The position numbers were made by a program, and so were the translations under genes. From the NCBI RefSeq assembly GCF_000177195.2, contig NC_015953.1, positions 7,068,001-7,132,000 on the forward strand: a DNA stretch of 64,000 bases, in the 5' to 3' direction. Below are positions 49,764 through 57,866 of the stretch, in pieces. Within the stretch, counting starts at the first letter, position 1. Every line of letters starts with the position of its first letter. Below the pieces are notes generated by a model, which had not been told where the DNA came from, did not search any database, and saw only the letters and a program-made list of their open reading frames with translations. This stretch comes from Streptomyces sp. SirexAA-E (GTDB lineage Bacteria; Actinomycetota; Actinomycetes; Streptomycetales; Streptomycetaceae).

Positions 49764-50606
49764 GTGACCAGCAACGACCTCGGAGATTTCCTGCGCGCCC
49801 ACCGAGCCCGCCTGCGGCCCGACGACGTCGGGCTCGCCTCCTTCGGCGCGCGCCGGGTGGCCGGGCTGCGGCGGGAGGAGGTCGCCGTCCTGGCCGGCAT
49901 GAACAGCGACTACTACGCCCGCCTGGAACAGGGCCGCGAACGCAGCCCCTCGCCGCAGATCGTCGAAGCGATCAGCAGCGCGCTGCGCATGGACGAGGAA
50001 ACCCGGGAGCATCTGTACCGGCTGGCGGGCACCGCCCCGGAAGGTCAGCGGCCGCAGCCTCGCGAGACGGTCACTCCCGCGCTGCGCCAGCTGCTGGACG
50101 GACACCCGGGCGCCGCGGCGTTCGTCCTGAACCCGGCAACCGACTTCCTGGCCTCGAACGCCCTGGCCGTCGCCCTGTTCTCGGCGTTCGGCACGATGGA
50201 CAACATGGCCCGCATGACCTTCCTCGACCCGGCCGCGCGGAGCTTCTTCGCACAGTGGGGGCGGGCGGCCGAGGCCGTCGTGGCCGGACTGCGCCACGCG
50301 ACCGGCGTGGACCCGCACTATCGGCGCCTGCACGACCTCGTCCGCTCCCTGACCGAGGCGAGTGAGGAGTTCGCCGCCCTGTGGGCCTCTCACACCGTCC
50401 ACGGCAAGACCCGCGACGGCAAGGAGCTTGTGCACCCCGACGTCGGGCCCCTCGAACTCACCTACCAGACCTTCGACGTCCGTGGAGCGCCGGGCCAGCA
50501 GCTGGTGATCTACCACGCCGAACCGGGAAGCCCGAGCGCCCAGGCGCTGTCCCTGCTCGGTAGCCTCCACGCCACCCGGCACAGGGAGCCCTCCGCGGAG
50601 CGGTAG
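49764..50606 (+). CDS. XRE-family regulator with MmyB-like ligand-binding domain (second copy)
   Basis: A 280-residue paralogue of the regulator at 47115. The HTH block RRVAGLRREEVAVLAGMNSDYYARLEQGRERSPSPQIVEAISSALRMDE is nearly the same, and the ligand domain keeps ATDFLASNALAVALFS, FLDPAARSFFAQW and EELVHPDVGPLELTYQTFDV-type segments. It is divergent from the Atu4866/SDR operon. Two such modules within 4 kb suggest duplication of a regulator/SDR unit with diverged operators. Confidence 0.92.
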   Translation: MTSNDLGDFLRAHRARLRPDDVGLASFGARRVAGLRREEVAVLAGMNSDYYARLEQGRERSPSPQIVEAISSALRMDEETREHLYRLAGTAPEGQRPQPRETVTPALRQLLDGHPGAAAFVLNPATDFLASNALAVALFSAFGTMDNMARMTFLDPAARSFFAQWGRAAEAVVAGLRHATGVDPHYRRLHDLVRSLTEASEEFAALWASHTVHGKTRDGKELVHPDVGPLELTYQTFDVRGAPGQQLVIYHAEPGSPSAQALSLLGSLHATRHREPSAER

Positions 50607-50925
50607 GACGCTTTCGCCCTGGTGACCACCGTCCGCCCCTGGACACGCCGGACATGCCCGGATCGACCGCCACCGCCGGACTGGGGCCCCGCCGGGTGAT
50701 CCCGGATACCGGCGGCCCGGTCTCCGGTGCCGCGTGGAGGTTCTCGACCGTCCGCGTGCGCCCCGCGGGACGGCGTCAAGGGACCCGGTTCCGGGGTAGC
50801 CCGCCCCCACCCGCTCGCGCAGAGCCCACGGCAAGCCGGCATCTCGCGGTGGGTGGACGGTCGTTGACGGCTACGGACTCGGCGCACAGCGACTCCCCGC
50901 CCCTGTCCAGAACGTGGGACGAGTC

Positions 50926-50962
50926 TTGGTGGGCCGCCGGGGCTGCTGTAGAAATGGGCCCT
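50926..50962 (+). promoter_or_regulatory. Leaderless promoter of the leader peptide and sulfonate operon
   Basis: TTGGTG (50926-50931) and TAGAAA (50949-50954) are separated by 17 bases, as in housekeeping promoters. The T at 50955 also gives AGAAAT. The ATG of the 23-codon ORF is 8 bases after TAGAAA, with no ribosome site, so transcription should begin at the start codon. Confidence 0.65.
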
Positions 50963-51034
50963 ATGAACGACGAGCCCTTGGTGCGACGCCTGGTCATCGA
51001 CCTGTGCCGACGCCCGGCTTCGTGTTGTTGCTGA
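50963..51034 (+). CDS. Leaderless polycysteine leader peptide
   Basis: A 23-codon ORF that starts MNDEPLVRRLV and ends with ...DLCRRPASCCC and TGA: four Cys codons in all, three of them consecutive before the stop. It is 178 bases before the sulfonate importer operon and starts at the predicted transcription start. Polycysteine leader ORFs in mycobacteria stall ribosomes when cysteine is scarce and attenuate downstream sulfur genes. The same role is inferred here; the peptide itself is not expected to have another function. Confidence 0.72.
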   Translation: MNDEPLVRRLVIDLCRRPASCCC

Positions 51035-51095
51035 ACCCGCGTTCCTGACGCTCCCCGCCGGCCGGTGATCTCGCCCGAGCCGCTGTGGCACCGCA

Positions 51096-51125
51096 CCCGT
51101 CATCAGTGACGGGGCAGTTCTCCCC
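51096..51125 (+). promoter_or_regulatory. Two mutually exclusive hairpins in the sulfonate leader
   Basis: CCCGTCA (51096-51102) pairs with TGACGGG (51107-51113). GGGG (51111-51114) can instead pair with CCCC (51122-51125). The shared G tract means only one can form, as expected for an attenuator switch. It is 62 bases after the leader-peptide stop. Confidence 0.45.
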
Positions 51126-51212
51126 GCCCTGATCCGCTCCCGCCCAGGGCTGTCCCGCTCACGCCGGTCGGCACCTCGACCACCGTTCCCGGCGCCCCTT
51201 GGAGGCCGTCCC

Positions 51213-52073
51213 ATGTCCTCGGCAACACGTCTGCGAGAAGCCGGTACCGGCGCCGGTAAGGACCTGGCGCGGCGACACCCGGGCGCCCCGTCCCGAATAC
51301 GCCGAGCCGCACTTCCGCTCGGATCGCTCCTGCTCTTCCTCGTCCTGTGGCAACTGCTTGCCGTGAGCGGGACGTGGAGCCAGACGCTGGTCCCGCCGCC
51401 GGCCAAGGTCTGGGACGCGTTCGTCGCCGTGTCCACCACGCACGACGGTGTACGGGGCTACAACGGCACCTACCTTCTGGAGCACCTCGGCATCAGTCTG
51501 CGGCGCATCGCGCTCGGAGCCGGGATCGGCATCGCCGCCGGGGTGGTGTTCGGCCTGCTCATGGGGACCGTCCGCTGGGTGCGTTCGCTGTTCGAGCCCT
51601 GGATCACCTTCCTGCGGACGCTGCCGCCGCTGGCGTACTTCTCGCTTCTCATCATCTGGCTCGGCATCAACGAGGAACCGAAGATCACCCTGCTGGCCGT
51701 CGCGGCCTTCCCGCCGGTGGCGGTCTCCACCACCACGGCCGTCGCCGCCGTGCCGAGCAGCCTGGTCGAGGCGGCCCGTGCCCTCGGCGCCTCGCGATGG
51801 GACGTCGTCAGGGACGTCCTCGTCCCGTCCGCTCTGCCGGAGACGCTCACCGGTGTACGGCTGGCCGTCGGCGTCGCCTACTCCTCCCTCGTGGCCGCCG
51901 AGTTGGTCAACGGGCTGCCCGGCATCGGCGGCATGGTCCGGGACGCCGCCAACTACAACAACACGCCGGTCGTGCTCGTCGGCATCATCGCCATCGGCGT
52001 ATCCGGTCTGGTCATCGACGGTCTGCTGCTGTGGCTGGAACGCACCGGCGTCCCCTGGCGCGGCCGCGTCTGA
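51213..52073 (+). CDS. ssuC: Sulfonate/taurine-type ABC importer permease
   Basis: A 286-residue permease with about six membrane helices. The EAA-like loop EAARALGASRWDVVRDVLVPSALPETLTGVR and GIGGMVRDAANYNNTPVVLVGI are typical of SsuC/TauC proteins. It forms the membrane part of the importer with the two following genes. The ATG has TTGGAGG 7 bases upstream. The leader upstream carries the polycysteine ORF. Confidence 0.9.
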   Translation: MSSATRLREAGTGAGKDLARRHPGAPSRIRRAALPLGSLLLFLVLWQLLAVSGTWSQTLVPPPAKVWDAFVAVSTTHDGVRGYNGTYLLEHLGISLRRIALGAGIGIAAGVVFGLLMGTVRWVRSLFEPWITFLRTLPPLAYFSLLIIWLGINEEPKITLLAVAAFPPVAVSTTTAVAAVPSSLVEAARALGASRWDVVRDVLVPSALPETLTGVRLAVGVAYSSLVAAELVNGLPGIGGMVRDAANYNNTPVVLVGIIAIGVSGLVIDGLLLWLERTGVPWRGRV

Positions 52074-52124
52074 CCGCCCCCCGCTGTCCCGAACTCCCGT
52101 CCCCCGCACAGAAACGGCCCCGTG

Positions 52125-53174
52125 ATGTCCCGAGTCCCCCAAGGTCCCTCCCGTCGACTGCTGCTCGCCGGCGCCCTCGCCGCCGCCTCGGCGGCCGTCG
52201 CCGGCTGCTCGTCGGACGGTGGCGGATCATCCGGTGACGCCAAGAAGCTGACCATCGGTTACTTCGCGTTCCCGAGCGGCGACCTGATCGTGAAGAACGG
52301 GAAACTGCTGGAGAAGGCGCTGCCCGACCACACGATCACATGGGTCAAGTTCGACTCCGGAGCCAGCGTCAACCAGGCGTTCCTCGGCAAGTCCCTCGAC
52401 ATCGCCGCCCTCGGATCGAGTCCTTTCGCCCGGGGCGTCTCGGATGCCTCGCCGATCCCCTACAAGGTCGCCTGGATACTCGATGTCGCCGGGGAGAACG
52501 AGGCGCTGGTCGTCCGGAAGGACACCGGTGTCTCCGAGGTGGCCGGACTCAAGGGCAAGACCGTCGCCACGCCCTTCGCCTCCACCTCGCACTACAGCCT
52601 GCTCGCGGCGCTGGAGGGTGCGGGGCTGAAGCCCTCCGACGTCAAGCTCGTGGACCTGCAACCGCAGGCGATCCTCGCCGCCTGGCAGCGGAGCGACATC
52701 GACGCCGCCTATGTCTGGCTGCCGACCCTGGACGAACTGCGCAAGACGGGAACACAGCTCACCAGCAGCAAGCAGATCGGTGCTGCGGGCAAGCCGACCC
52801 TCGACCTGGCCGTGGTGTCGGACGACCTGATCGCCAGGGACCCGAAGGCCATCGACGCCTGGCGGAAGGTCCAGGCCGAGGCGCTACAGCAGCTCAAGTC
52901 CGACCCGGAGGGCTCGGTCAAGGCCGTCTCGGCCGAACTCGGCATCAGCGCGGACGACGCCCGGGCCCAGCTCGCACAAGGCGTGTTCCTCACACCGGAG
53001 CAGGTGACCTCCGCCGACTGGCTGGGCACCGACGGCAACCCCGGCAAGCTGCTGTCCTACGTCACCGACACCGCCAAGTTCCTGGCCGGCCAGAAGCAGA
53101 TCGACACCGTGCCGTCGGCCGACGCCGTCCGCAAGGCCTTCTACCTCAAGGGACTGCCCGATGTCCTCAAGTGA
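52125..53174 (+). CDS. ssuA: Sulfonate/taurine-type ABC substrate-binding lipoprotein
   Basis: A 349-residue binding protein. The signal RRLLLAGALAAASAAVAGC ends in a lipobox and has a twin-Arg start, so it is probably a Tat-exported lipoprotein. The mature domain has LTIGYFAFPSGDLIVKNG, ALGSSPFARGVSDASPIPYKVAWILD and GKTVATPFASTSHYSLLAALEGAGL, the SsuA/TauA pattern. It binds an alkanesulfonate or taurine. An adjacent GTG at 52122 is an alternative start. Its end overlaps the ATPase gene by 14 bases. Confidence 0.9.
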   Translation: MSRVPQGPSRRLLLAGALAAASAAVAGCSSDGGGSSGDAKKLTIGYFAFPSGDLIVKNGKLLEKALPDHTITWVKFDSGASVNQAFLGKSLDIAALGSSPFARGVSDASPIPYKVAWILDVAGENEALVVRKDTGVSEVAGLKGKTVATPFASTSHYSLLAALEGAGLKPSDVKLVDLQPQAILAAWQRSDIDAAYVWLPTLDELRKTGTQLTSSKQIGAAGKPTLDLAVVSDDLIARDPKAIDAWRKVQAEALQQLKSDPEGSVKAVSAELGISADDARAQLAQGVFLTPEQVTSADWLGTDGNPGKLLSYVTDTAKFLAGQKQIDTVPSADAVRKAFYLKGLPDVLK

Positions 53175-53979
53175 GACGACGACGGCCGCCGAGCGCACGA
53201 CGGTCGGACACGACGGCGCCGTAAGGATCGAGGACGTCGTCCACCGTTACGGTCGGGGCCGCGAGACCGTCACCGCCGTGGGGCCCGTCGACCTGACCGT
53301 CCCCGCCGGAGAGTTCGTCGTCCTGGTGGGTGCCTCCGGATGCGGCAAGAGCACGCTGCTCCGGCTGATCGCCGGATTCGAACAGCCCACCCACGGCAGC
53401 GTGCGGGTGTCCGGCGCCGCACCGCACCCCGGTTCGTCGGCCGGCGTCGTCTTCCAGACGCCGCGGCTGTTCCCGTGGCGGACCGTGCGGGGCAACATCG
53501 ACCTGGCGCTTCGGTACGCAGGTGTCGACCGCGCCCGATGGCCCGAGCACCGGGAGCGGCTGCTGGCCCGGGTCGGCCTGGAGGGCACGGAGAAGCGCCG
53601 CACCTGGGAGATCTCCGGCGGACAGCAGCAACGCGTCGCGATCGCCCGGGCACTGGCCGCCGAAAGACCCCTCCTCCTGCTCGACGAGCCGTTCGCGGCG
53701 CTGGACGCGCTGACCCGGGAGCGGCTCCAGGAGGACGTCCGCCTGGTGGCGGCGCAGACCGGGCGGACCACGGTCTTCGTGACCCACTCGGCCGAGGAGG
53801 CGGTGTTTCTCGGCTCCCGCATCGTCGTACTGACCAAGGGGCCCGGCACCGTCGCCCTGGACCTGCCGATCGACCTGCCGCGTGGTGACGTCGACGCCGA
53901 GGAGCTGCGGACGTCGCGGGAGTTCGCGGAACTGCGAGCCCGGGTCGCCCACGCGGTGAAGTCCGCGGCCGCGGACTGA
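53161..53979 (+). CDS. ssuB: Sulfonate/taurine-type ABC importer ATPase
   Basis: A 272-residue ABC ATPase: Walker A GASGCGKST, Q-loop VFQTPRLFPW, signature EISGGQQQRVAIARAL, Walker B LLLLDEPFAALD and the switch His in VTHSAEEAV. The Q-loop wording and the GPGTVALDLPIDLPR tail are typical of SsuB/TauB. It powers the permease. The start overlaps the binding-protein gene by 14 bases, which shows coupling. Confidence 0.92.
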   Translation: MSSSETTTAAERTTVGHDGAVRIEDVVHRYGRGRETVTAVGPVDLTVPAGEFVVLVGASGCGKSTLLRLIAGFEQPTHGSVRVSGAAPHPGSSAGVVFQTPRLFPWRTVRGNIDLALRYAGVDRARWPEHRERLLARVGLEGTEKRRTWEISGGQQQRVAIARALAAERPLLLLDEPFAALDALTRERLQEDVRLVAAQTGRTTVFVTHSAEEAVFLGSRIVVLTKGPGTVALDLPIDLPRGDVDAEELRTSREFAELRARVAHAVKSAAAD

Positions 53980-54039
53980 AACCACCCCCTTGCCGCACCC
54001 TCCGTGTCCACCCGAGAATCGAAGGAAGGAACACGCATC

Positions 54040-54939
54040 ATGAGCATCCTCAGCGTTCGCCCCGAGGTCGAGCAGCTTCCGCTCACCCCGTTGGGCCCGA
54101 GCTTCGGCGCCGAGATCCGCGGCATCGACCTGGGCCGCCTCGACGACGACCAGGTCCTCGCGCTCCGCGAGGCGCTCGTGCGGTACAAGGTGCTGTTCGT
54201 CCGCGGCCAGGACGGCCTGGACGACGCCGCGCAGATCGAGTTCGGCAGGCGCCTCGGGGAGGTCACCGTCGGACACCCGGTGCACGACTCCCGGGACGTG
54301 GCGCCCGAGGTGTACTCACTGGACAGTCAGGACAACGGGTTCGCCGACGTGTGGCACACGGACGTGACGTTCGTACGGCGGCCGCCCGCGATCTCCGTAC
54401 TGCGGGCCGTGGTGCTGCCGCCCACCGGCGGCGACACCAACTGGGCCGACAGCCAGCTGGCCTACGCGTCGCTCTCGCCGGGCCTGCGTGCCTACGTCGA
54501 TACGCTCACCGCCGTCCACGACGGCACGCGCGAGTTCGGCTACTACCTGGCCCAGCACCGGCAGGGCCGGGGCAACCTGTGGGAGGGTGAGGTCTTCACC
54601 GAACTGGCCCCCGTCGAGCACCCGGTGGTACGGGTGCACCCCGAGAGCGGACGCAAGGGCCTGTTCGTGAACCCCGGCTTCACCTCGCACATCGTCGGCG
54701 TGTCGGAGCACGAGAGCCGCGGCATTCTCGACATCCTCTACGCCCACCTCACCAAGCCGGAACACGTCGTACGCCACCGCTGGCAGCCCGGCGACGTCAC
54801 CCTGTGGGACAACCGGAGCACGGCCCACTACGCCAACCGCGACTACGGCGACCAGCACCGGGTCATGCACCGGATCACGCTGCGCGGAGACATCCCCGTG
54901 GGCCCGGACGGTGTACCGGGTGAAGGCGGAGCCGCGTAG
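54040..54939 (+). CDS. TauD/TfdA-family 2-oxoglutarate-dependent dioxygenase
   Basis: A 299-residue iron(II) dioxygenase. The facial triad is visible as HTD in DVWHTDVTF and the distal His in HRVMHRITLRG; GAEIRGIDLGRL and DNRSTAHYANRDYGD are typical TauD segments. It probably cleaves the imported sulfonate (taurine or alkanesulfonate) to sulfite plus an aldehyde, making sulfur available. The ATG at 54040 has a GGAAGGA site. It ends the operon, with a hairpin at 55025. Confidence 0.9.
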   Translation: MSILSVRPEVEQLPLTPLGPSFGAEIRGIDLGRLDDDQVLALREALVRYKVLFVRGQDGLDDAAQIEFGRRLGEVTVGHPVHDSRDVAPEVYSLDSQDNGFADVWHTDVTFVRRPPAISVLRAVVLPPTGGDTNWADSQLAYASLSPGLRAYVDTLTAVHDGTREFGYYLAQHRQGRGNLWEGEVFTELAPVEHPVVRVHPESGRKGLFVNPGFTSHIVGVSEHESRGILDILYAHLTKPEHVVRHRWQPGDVTLWDNRSTAHYANRDYGDQHRVMHRITLRGDIPVGPDGVPGEGGAA

Positions 54940-55024
54940 ACACCGCTCCCGGTCCGGGCTGATCCCGCTCGAAGGACACCGCCGGCTCCGCCTCCGGACG
55001 CTTCGCGTGGTCCGCGGCGGGGTC

Positions 55025-55059
55025 CTCCGGAAGGGCCTTGTCCGACGGCCTTTCCGGAG
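55025..55059 (+). terminator. Hairpin terminator of the sulfonate operon
   Basis: 13-base arms at 55025-55037 and 55047-55059 with one mismatch and a 9-base loop, about 85 bases after the dioxygenase stop. Confidence 0.65.
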
Positions 55060-55061
55060 TC

Positions 55062-55235
55062 TCACCCGCGCCGTCCGGCCGGCCAGTCCCCGGTGCGGGC
55101 GAAACGCTCGATGACGGCCTCGTAGGGCGCGGGGCGCGATGAGCGTGACGACGCTGCCCCGCATCCCCACCTCGCTCATCCGCGCCACCAGGCGGCACGT
55201 TCCCCGGAAGTTGGTGCCGTTCGCCGGCCCGGCGT
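55062..55235 (-). pseudogene. Possible decayed gene fragment
   Basis: On the minus strand, NGTNFRGTCRLVARMSEVGM continues to SVVTLIAPR in one frame; a one-base shift then gives YEAVIERFARTGDWPAGRRG and a stop. The two pieces look like one frameshifted C-terminal fragment. No family recognised, so this is weak. The rest of the 363-base gap (54940-55302) holds only the hairpin at 55025. Confidence 0.25.
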
Positions 55236-55302
55236 CGATCCCGTGGCGGGGACGGCCGCCACCCCGTCGGCGACGAGTGCCGTCGGCAGCGCACCGGTCC
55301 GG

Positions 55303-55473
55303 TTACCGGACGGGGCGGCGACCGGAGCGCTGGGACCAGCGCACGGCGATGAAGACCACCGCGACCACGAGGACGGCGATGCCGATGAAGAGCAGGTAAC
55401 CCAGCCCTTCCGCGGCCACACCGACGATCCCGAGTACGACGGCGACCAGAACGAGGAACAGGAAAATCGCCAC
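55303..55473 (-). CDS. Small hydrophobic membrane protein
   Basis: A 56-residue protein with two membrane helices: IFLFLVLVAVVLGIVGVAA then YLLFIGIAVLVVAVVFIAVRW, followed by a basic C-terminus (SQRSGRRPVR). It resembles the small hydrophobic proteins common in streptomycete stress regions; function unknown. The GTG at 55473 has GAGGAG about 11 bases upstream. It lies 29 bases downstream of the PRC-barrel gene on the same strand, so the two may be co-transcribed. Confidence 0.72.
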   Translation of the reverse strand: MAIFLFLVLVAVVLGIVGVAAEGLGYLLFIGIAVLVVAVVFIAVRWSQRSGRRPVR

Positions 55474-55502
55474 GAACAGACAACTCCTCAGATGCGCGAC
55501 GG

Positions 55503-55859
55503 TCAGCGGCGGGCGAGCTGACGCTCACCGCCCGCACCCGGCTGGTAGTCCAGTCCGTAGTGCTTGAAGATCTCCTCCTCCGCCTCGGCGGGCAGAACAT
55601 CGTCCATTCCGATGGACGGCGCTTTCTTCACCAGCGACTTGTCGTAGGAGACCCGGACGTAGTCCGGACCGAGGGTCACCTCGTCGAGCGGCACGAAGGC
55701 CAGCTGGTGACGGGTGGGCAGGCCGATGCGTACCGTGGCCATGGCCGGCTCGTCGGTGCTGGTGTCCACGTAGATCGCCTCGAGCAGGCCGATCTTGCGG
55801 TCCTTCGCATCGACGACACTGTAGTTGCGCCACTCACGAATGTCAGCTGCACGAATCAC
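55503..55859 (-). CDS. PRC-barrel domain protein
   Basis: A 118-residue soluble protein. ADIREWRNYSVVDAKDRKIGLLEAIYVDTSTDEPAMATVRIGLPTRHQLAFVPLDEVTLGPDYVRVSYDKSLVKKAP is a complete PRC-barrel, followed by a short acidic helical tail (LPAEAEEEIFKHYGLDYQPG). This two-part form is frequent in actinobacteria and often stress-induced. The GTG at 55859 has GGAAAGG; an upstream in-frame start at 55928 is not supported. It is the second PRC-barrel gene of the window. Confidence 0.85.
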   Translation of the reverse strand: MIRAADIREWRNYSVVDAKDRKIGLLEAIYVDTSTDEPAMATVRIGLPTRHQLAFVPLDEVTLGPDYVRVSYDKSLVKKAPSIGMDDVLPAEAEEEIFKHYGLDYQPGAGGERQLARR

Positions 55860-56146
55860 GATTCGGCCTTTCCAAGGTGCTCCGGCGCGGGCAGGGTCCG
55901 CAGTCCGTTGAACTGCGCAGCCGCTCATCGCGCCATGCTATCGGGGACCCTTCGCCTCGCGGTGTTCACGAGGCGGAGAAATGCCCGCCGTCAAGGCGTC
56001 CACGCGCACGTACGCCGATCCTGATCACGGGTCATGCATCTGTTGTCAGCGTAGTCGGTCGTCCTGGGCGCCTTCTTGCGGGCGATCGCATCGCGCTGCG
56101 CACGGGGGCGTAGGGCGGATGCGGGTTCGCGAGCAGGACGTGGTCC

Positions 56147-57172
56147 CTACCGCTCGGAGCCGACGGGCGCTGACGGTCCTGGAGGCGCTGAGGGCGAGGC
56201 GTGTCGCGGGGGCTCCTGCTCGTCCCTCGCCTCCGGTTCCACGGCGTCGTCCTTCACTGCCGCGAGGGCGGGGGCGGCGGTGCCCCGCCGGAGCAATTCG
56301 CGGACGGCCTCGGGCGGAGTGACGTGCAGATGCGAGCCGAGGGGGAAGCAGAGCACCACCAGTCCGCCGATCATGGCCAGGGCGAAACTCCACAGACCCA
56401 TCATCACGGCGATGGAGAGGTGGAGGAGGACTCCCGCGGCGAACAGACGCCAGCGCCAGCGCTGCGCGAGCAGCAGGCTCGCCGCCAGACCGATTTCGAT
56501 CAGCAGCGGGACCCAGGTGAGCAGTGCGACACCCAGGGGGGACGCGAGTACCGGGTCGACCAAGGGCCGGAGTGGGCCGGGTGCGCCGAAGGCAAGGCTG
56601 TGCCCCCAGTACCACATCGCGGTGCCGTCGGCCCACTCCGCGTGGGGCAGTTTGGCGACACAGGATTGGAAATAGAGGAAGGACATCTGGACGCGTACGA
56701 GCACCAGGCCCGTCGCCCCGAGCAGTACGGCCCGGCGGTGGCGCGAGGCGGCCCCCTCCTGGAGTGCCTGCCAGTGCCAGCGCCGGGGGTCGCCGAGTGC
56801 GGTGAGGGCGAGCAGAGAGGACAGGACCACGGTGACCTGGTCGCCGCCGTCGGCGATGGCGATCCCGGAGAAGAAGCTGAAGGAGACCCAGGCATGCGGA
56901 AGCGCGGTCCACCTGGGACGCCATCCGGAGGCCACGACGAGGAGGACGAGGACGCACAGCCATCGGGTCGCGGTCAGACCGTCCTCGGGCGCCAGACAGA
57001 ACACTCCGGCCCGCATCGGCCCCGTGCAGATGGGATAATCGCCCTGCGTCGCCACGGGACGGAACAGGGTCCCCGTGCTGCTGAACGCCATGGTGCCCAG
57101 CGTGCCCAGCGCCAGGAGCGTGCGGGCCAGCCCGTACACGTTCGTCCAGGGCACCGGTATCGCCCTCAGCAC
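56147..57172 (-). CDS. sdpB: SdpB-family membrane protein (HTTM/carboxylase-like)
   Basis: A 341-residue membrane protein with about eight hydrophobic helices. Segments VPWTNVYGLARTLLALGTLGT, SFLYFQSCVAKLPHAEWADGTAMWYW and LAMIGGLVVLCFPLGSHLH match SdpB, the HTTM-domain (vitamin K carboxylase-like) partner that matures the SDP peptide in Bacillus. A 45-residue polar C-terminus follows. The GTG at 57172 overlaps the sdpA stop by 7 bases; this is chosen over a longer frame because it removes overlap with sdpA. SdpA and SdpB are both needed to make active SDP in Bacillus. Confidence 0.87.
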   Translation of the reverse strand: MLRAIPVPWTNVYGLARTLLALGTLGTMAFSSTGTLFRPVATQGDYPICTGPMRAGVFCLAPEDGLTATRWLCVLVLLVVASGWRPRWTALPHAWVSFSFFSGIAIADGGDQVTVVLSSLLALTALGDPRRWHWQALQEGAASRHRRAVLLGATGLVLVRVQMSFLYFQSCVAKLPHAEWADGTAMWYWGHSLAFGAPGPLRPLVDPVLASPLGVALLTWVPLLIEIGLAASLLLAQRWRWRLFAAGVLLHLSIAVMMGLWSFALAMIGGLVVLCFPLGSHLHVTPPEAVRELLRRGTAAPALAAVKDDAVEPEARDEQEPPRHASPSAPPGPSAPVGSER

Positions 57173-57759
57173 GAGACGTCCAGCAGGATGGCGCTCTCCG
57201 GCGTGTGGGCGGCGGGCAGGAGGTCGCGCCAGGCCCACGGCGTGGGTTTCTGCTCGATCACCGCTATCCGCCCGCACAGAGTCGGGTCCGGTGTCCTGTT
57301 GGTGACCGGGGTGGCTGCCCGGGCCTTCTCCAGGCACTCCGGGACCGGACTCAGTTCGCAAGCGGTACGGGTGGCCTTGCCCGCCTCATGAAGGAGCAGC
57401 GCCGTCTCGATGCCCTGGGAGCGCGAGACCCGGTTGAATCCATGTTCGGAGTGGCGGCCGAGCGAGGCACTCGACCAGGTCGAGCCGGACCAGCGGAATG
57501 GCTCGAATTCCGGGCTCCGTGCCGACTTCGTGAAGAACGCCCAGCCCTGCGGTGCGACGGTGACCGCGACGGGCTTGACGGACTTCTGGCCGGGCAGCGA
57601 CAGGACGTTCTTCGGCAGCTGCGTCTGCGCCACGTACAGGGCGACGACGACGCACACAGCGGCGGTCCCGGTGATCCACGCCCGGGGTACCTCCACGGCG
57701 TGCCGGGCGGACACGGTGACACGGCCGCTCGCCCTGGGCGGGGAATCCTTCCACCACAT
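57166..57759 (-). CDS. sdpA: SdpA-family protein
   Basis: A 197-residue protein with one membrane helix (WITGTAAVCVVVALYVAQTQ) and an outer domain. It has the family segment VAPQGWAFFTKSARSPEFEPFRW, and later RIAVIEQKPTPWAWRDL. In Bacillus, SdpA is a small protein required with SdpB for production of the SDP toxin. The ATG at 57759 is 10 bases after GGAGAG. It is the middle gene of the sdpC-A-B operon, 107 bases after sdpC, and its stop is overlapped by sdpB. Confidence 0.87.
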   Translation of the reverse strand: MWWKDSPPRASGRVTVSARHAVEVPRAWITGTAAVCVVVALYVAQTQLPKNVLSLPGQKSVKPVAVTVAPQGWAFFTKSARSPEFEPFRWSGSTWSSASLGRHSEHGFNRVSRSQGIETALLLHEAGKATRTACELSPVPECLEKARAATPVTNRTPDPTLCGRIAVIEQKPTPWAWRDLLPAAHTPESAILLDVSC

Positions 57760-57866
57760 ACTGTTCGTCTCTCCATGGGTTCCGGACGTACGCGCCGGCT
57801 CCGGGCCCGGCCGGCGGCGCGCCGGTACCCGGAGCCAGCACGTGCTGGTGGACGTGGTGCTCTCCG

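Noticed and set aside
54316..55188. Minus-strand frame opposite the TauD-type dioxygenase
   Set aside because: Antisense shadow; the plus-strand gene has the intact iron-binding triad and operon context.
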